From contig CABUCA010000032.1 of NCBI GenBank assembly GCA_902489965.1, positions 1 through 23,031 of the forward strand: a stretch of 23,031 nucleotides of DNA, read 5' to 3'. This stretch comes from an uncultured Collinsella sp. (GTDB taxonomy: Bacteria; Actinomycetota; Coriobacteriia; Coriobacteriales; Coriobacteriaceae). Positions within the stretch are counted from its first letter, which is position 1, and the number at the start of each line of letters is the position of its first letter. Positions 20,832 through 23,031 of the stretch are shown here, piece by piece. Made by a program: the position numbers and the translations under genes. The notes beneath the pieces were generated by a model. That model saw nothing but the letters and a program-made list of their open reading frames with translations, searched no databases and had not been told where the DNA came from.

Positions 20832-22685
20832 ATGCCCGAGAAGATTGAAGAGCTGGTACGCGCTGCGCTTGCTGCGGCCCAGGAGGCCGGCGACCTTTCC
20901 GCATTTGAACTTGACGATTGCGCTATCGAGCGACCGGCTGACACTTCTCATGGCGAGTGGACCTCTACCATGGCCCTGAAGTCCGCCAAGCTGGCCCACT
21001 GCGCCCCGCGCAAGATCGCCGAGGCCATCGTTGCCCATATGCCCGAGGATCCCGCGATCGAGAAGGTCGAAATCGCAGGTCCCGGCTTCATCAACTTCTA
21101 CCTCTCCGTCGCCGTCAAGAATGCCATCTTTGGCGAGGCTCGCGAGAAGGGCATGGACTTCGCTAAGTCCAACGTCGGTGGTGGCCTGAAGACCCAGGTC
21201 GAGTTCGTTTCCGCCAACCCCGTCGGCCCCATGCACATCGGCCACGGCCGCTGGGCCGCGCTGGGCGATTCGCTCTGCCGCGTCATGGACCACGCCGGCT
21301 ATGAGATTCAGCGTGAGTTCTACATCAATGACCACGGCTCTCAGATGAACACCTTCGGCAACTCCATCAGCACGCGCTACATGCAGCTTGCCGACATCAT
21401 CGCCAAGCAGGGCGTTGATATCGACGAGGCTCACAAGCTGCTGATCGCCGACCGTGACGCCTTCGTTGCCGACGAGAACGACGAGCATCCCGAGACCCAT
21501 CCGTATCAGGACAACTTTGCCGAGACTCTGGGCAAGGACTCCTACGGCGGCGACTACATCATCGACGAGGCCGCCGAGTTCTGGCGCACCGACGGCGATA
21601 AGTGGGTCGACGCCGATCCGCAGGAGCGTATGGAGAGCTTCCGTGAGCGCGGCTACGTGAAGATGGTCGACAACATGCGCGACCTCTGCCACGCCGCCAA
21701 CTGCGACTTCGATCGTTGGTACTCCGAGCGCTCGCTGTATGTGAAGGACACCGAGGGCGAGACCGCCGGCACCTCCGCCGTCGACCGCGCTTTTGAGAAG
21801 CTCGACAAGATGGGCTACCTCTACACCAAGGACGGCGCCCTGTGGTTCCGTTCCACCGACCTGGGCGACGACAAGGACCGCGTCCTGATCAAGTCCGATG
21901 GCGAGTACACCTACTTCGCCTCCGACGTTGCCTATCACTGGGACAAGTTCCAGCGCGTCGACCACGTCATCGACATTTGGGGTGCCGACCACCACGGCTA
22001 CATCGAGCGCGTCCGCTGCGTCTGCGACGCTCTTGGCTATCCCGGCAAGTTCGAGGTTCTGCTGGGCCAGCTCGTCAACCTGCTGCGCAACGGCAAGCCC
22101 GTCCGTATGTCCAAGCGCAAGGGCACCATGGTGACCCTGCAGGAGCTCGTCGACGAGGTCGGCTCCGATGCCGCTCGCTACACGCTCATCTCCAAGAGCT
22201 CCAACCAGATGGTCGACTTCGACATCGAGGCCGTTAAGAAGCGCGACAACTCCAACCCGGTCTATTACGTGCAGTATGCTCACGCCCGCGTGTGCTCCAT
22301 CCTGCGCCGTGCCGCCGACGTTACCGCCGAGCAGGCCGATGAGATGGGCATGAAGGCCGTTGCCGCCAAGGCCATCGGTGAGAACGTCGATTACTCGCTG
22401 CTGACCGACCCGACCGAGCTCGCCCTTTCGCGCAAGCTCAACGAGCTCACCGACCTGATCGCCAGCTGTGCTCGCGATCGCGCTCCGTTCCGTCTGACCC
22501 ACTTTGCCGAGGAACTCGCCGGTGACTTCCACAGCTTCTACGCTGCCTGCCAGGTGCTGCCGAGCGAGGGCCGTCCCGTCGACCCCGAGCTTTCGCGCGC
22601 CCGTCTGGCAGCTTGCGACGCTGTCCGCGTGACGCTCGCCCTGGTGCTTACCCTCGTTGGCGTTTCCGCGCCCGAGCAGATGTAA
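20832..22685 (+). CDS. argS: Arginyl-tRNA synthetase
   Basis: A 617-residue class I synthetase that charges tRNA(Arg). An N-terminal Arg-tRNA-synt-N (additional) domain spans about residues 1-90. SANPVGPMHIGHGRW near residues 127-141 holds the HIGH signature. The later GKPVRMSKRKGTMV near residue 420 is the KMSK-equivalent (RMSKRKG). A C-terminal DALR anticodon-binding domain follows, with AHARVCSILRR near residue 483 and the LFxxC-like YAACQVLP end. The ATG at 20832 has AAGGAGG upstream. A longer frame to 20763 adds residues that would overlap the candidate promoter. It is followed by a clear intrinsic terminator. The leader carries ArgR-like motifs. Confidence 0.97.
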   Translation: MPEKIEELVRAALAAAQEAGDLSAFELDDCAIERPADTSHGEWTSTMALKSAKLAHCAPRKIAEAIVAHMPEDPAIEKVEIAGPGFINFYLSVAVKNAIFGEAREKGMDFAKSNVGGGLKTQVEFVSANPVGPMHIGHGRWAALGDSLCRVMDHAGYEIQREFYINDHGSQMNTFGNSISTRYMQLADIIAKQGVDIDEAHKLLIADRDAFVADENDEHPETHPYQDNFAETLGKDSYGGDYIIDEAAEFWRTDGDKWVDADPQERMESFRERGYVKMVDNMRDLCHAANCDFDRWYSERSLYVKDTEGETAGTSAVDRAFEKLDKMGYLYTKDGALWFRSTDLGDDKDRVLIKSDGEYTYFASDVAYHWDKFQRVDHVIDIWGADHHGYIERVRCVCDALGYPGKFEVLLGQLVNLLRNGKPVRMSKRKGTMVTLQELVDEVGSDAARYTLISKSSNQMVDFDIEAVKKRDNSNPVYYVQYAHARVCSILRRAADVTAEQADEMGMKAVAAKAIGENVDYSLLTDPTELALSRKLNELTDLIASCARDRAPFRLTHFAEELAGDFHSFYAACQVLPSEGRPVDPELSRARLAACDAVRVTLALVLTLVGVSAPEQM

Positions 22686-22731
22686 TCTGCAGGTCATTTG
22701 ACCGTGTAGGTTTGGTTTAGCTGAGCCCTAT

Positions 22732-22764
22732 AAGCCCGATCTCCCACGGAGGTCGGGCTTTTTT
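22732..22764 (+). terminator. argS intrinsic terminator
   Basis: AGCCCGATCTCC and GGAGGTCGGGCT form a 12-bp stem with one G-U pair and a short loop CAC, then a run of at least six T. It is 47 nt past the stop codon. Confidence 0.9.
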
Positions 22765-22885
22765 CACAAATGCCGACGTATTGACGAATTTGGACCTGCT
22801 GGAAATACGAAACTATGCCGGTTTACTACGATGAATTGAGAATTTCCAACCACGCCGGCTTTTCGCAAAAAAGCACAAGGCATCT
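22765..22885. other. Diverged flank of the inverted repeat after argS
   Basis: No gene is supported. Possible -35 (TTGACG, near 22782) and AATACG hexamers occur 17 bp apart. The stretch shares only scattered words with the matching flank near 41-110. Confidence 0.4.
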
Positions 22886-22925
22886 ACCTGCACTGATAAT
22901 TGTCCTTGGGGGAAGCGGGCACTGC
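22886..22925 (+). repeat. Right arm of a perfect inverted repeat of at least 40 bp
   Basis: Exact reverse complement of bases 1-40. It contains GCACTG twice. The bases beyond 22925 have no counterpart in the window because the left arm is cut by the window edge. It follows the argS terminator by 120 bases. Confidence 0.9.
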
Positions 22926-23031
22926 GGGGCGCGGCAACGGCGCGCGATTTCCGCGTCGCAGCGCTACCCTGATGCTGAACGCCGGGACGATGACCCACTG
23001 ACCTGCTGACGCCTCTTCGGCCGTCCTCAAA
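22926..23031. other. Non-coding tail of the window
   Basis: About 106 bases with no supported gene or hairpin with a T-run. It may be the leader of a gene beyond the window. A short ORF that crosses the repeat (22815-23009) has no Shine-Dalgarno and was not accepted. Confidence 0.4.

Noticed and set aside
22815..23009. 64-codon ORF across the right inverted repeat arm
   Set aside because: It has no Shine-Dalgarno, its composition is not protein-like, and it crosses the 40-bp repeat by chance.

Overview
The window is GC-rich, with dense, mostly housekeeping genes. Gene content, the style of intergenic repeats and overall protein character suggest a gut Coriobacteriia of the Collinsella type. 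This is inferred from family knowledge; no database search was run. No phage, insertion sequence, CRISPR array or toxin system is visible. The unusual content lies between the genes: repeats, hairpins, a likely 6S RNA and one repeat-made gene fusion.

Layout. 1-1939: a polysaccharide flippase on the minus strand, divergent from lctP. 1940-5460: L-lactate permease, then ATP-dependent PEP carboxykinase (pckA), a plausible lactate-to-gluconeogenesis pair although no lactate dehydrogenase is present. 5461-8360: a B3/4-domain protein, a MarR regulator, and a DegV protein joined in frame to a methylguanine-methyltransferase-like domain through a hairpin repeat. 8361-8753: a structured gap with no confident gene. 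8754-11549 (minus strand): a probable 6S RNA, a WecA/TagO-type glycosyl-1-phosphate transferase, and trpS. 11587-13383: a PflX-like radical SAM protein, tRNA-Ala(CGC), and a small coiled-coil membrane protein placed just behind the tRNA terminator. 13468-19227: nicotinate phosphoribosyltransferase, proB, an S33 proline iminopeptidase-like hydrolase (minus strand) and proA. ProB and ProA perform the first two steps of proline synthesis, and the hydrolase between them may release proline from peptides. 19297-20489 (minus strand): an HD-domain protein and a CarD-family regulator. 20832-22685: argS.

Repeats. Six copies of a 41-nt element (family A) sit 12-26 nt past stop codons. They have invariant 15-nt arms and a non-palindromic 11-nt centre, and look like bidirectional terminators. 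One copy (7973-8009) fuses DegV to the methyltransferase-like domain. A second, 29-nt element (family B) at 3513-3568 and 16360-16388 has different arms but a related GGGGAC...CC-type centre, and a possible third arm type occurs at 3620-3650. This suggests a modular repeat superfamily. A perfect inverted repeat of at least 40 bp lies at 1-40 and 22886-22925.

Start codons were chosen from Shine-Dalgarno position and family length. Several differ from the longest open frame: pckA, the B3/4 gene, DegV, trpS, wecA, the radical SAM gene, the small membrane protein, the hydrolase and argS.
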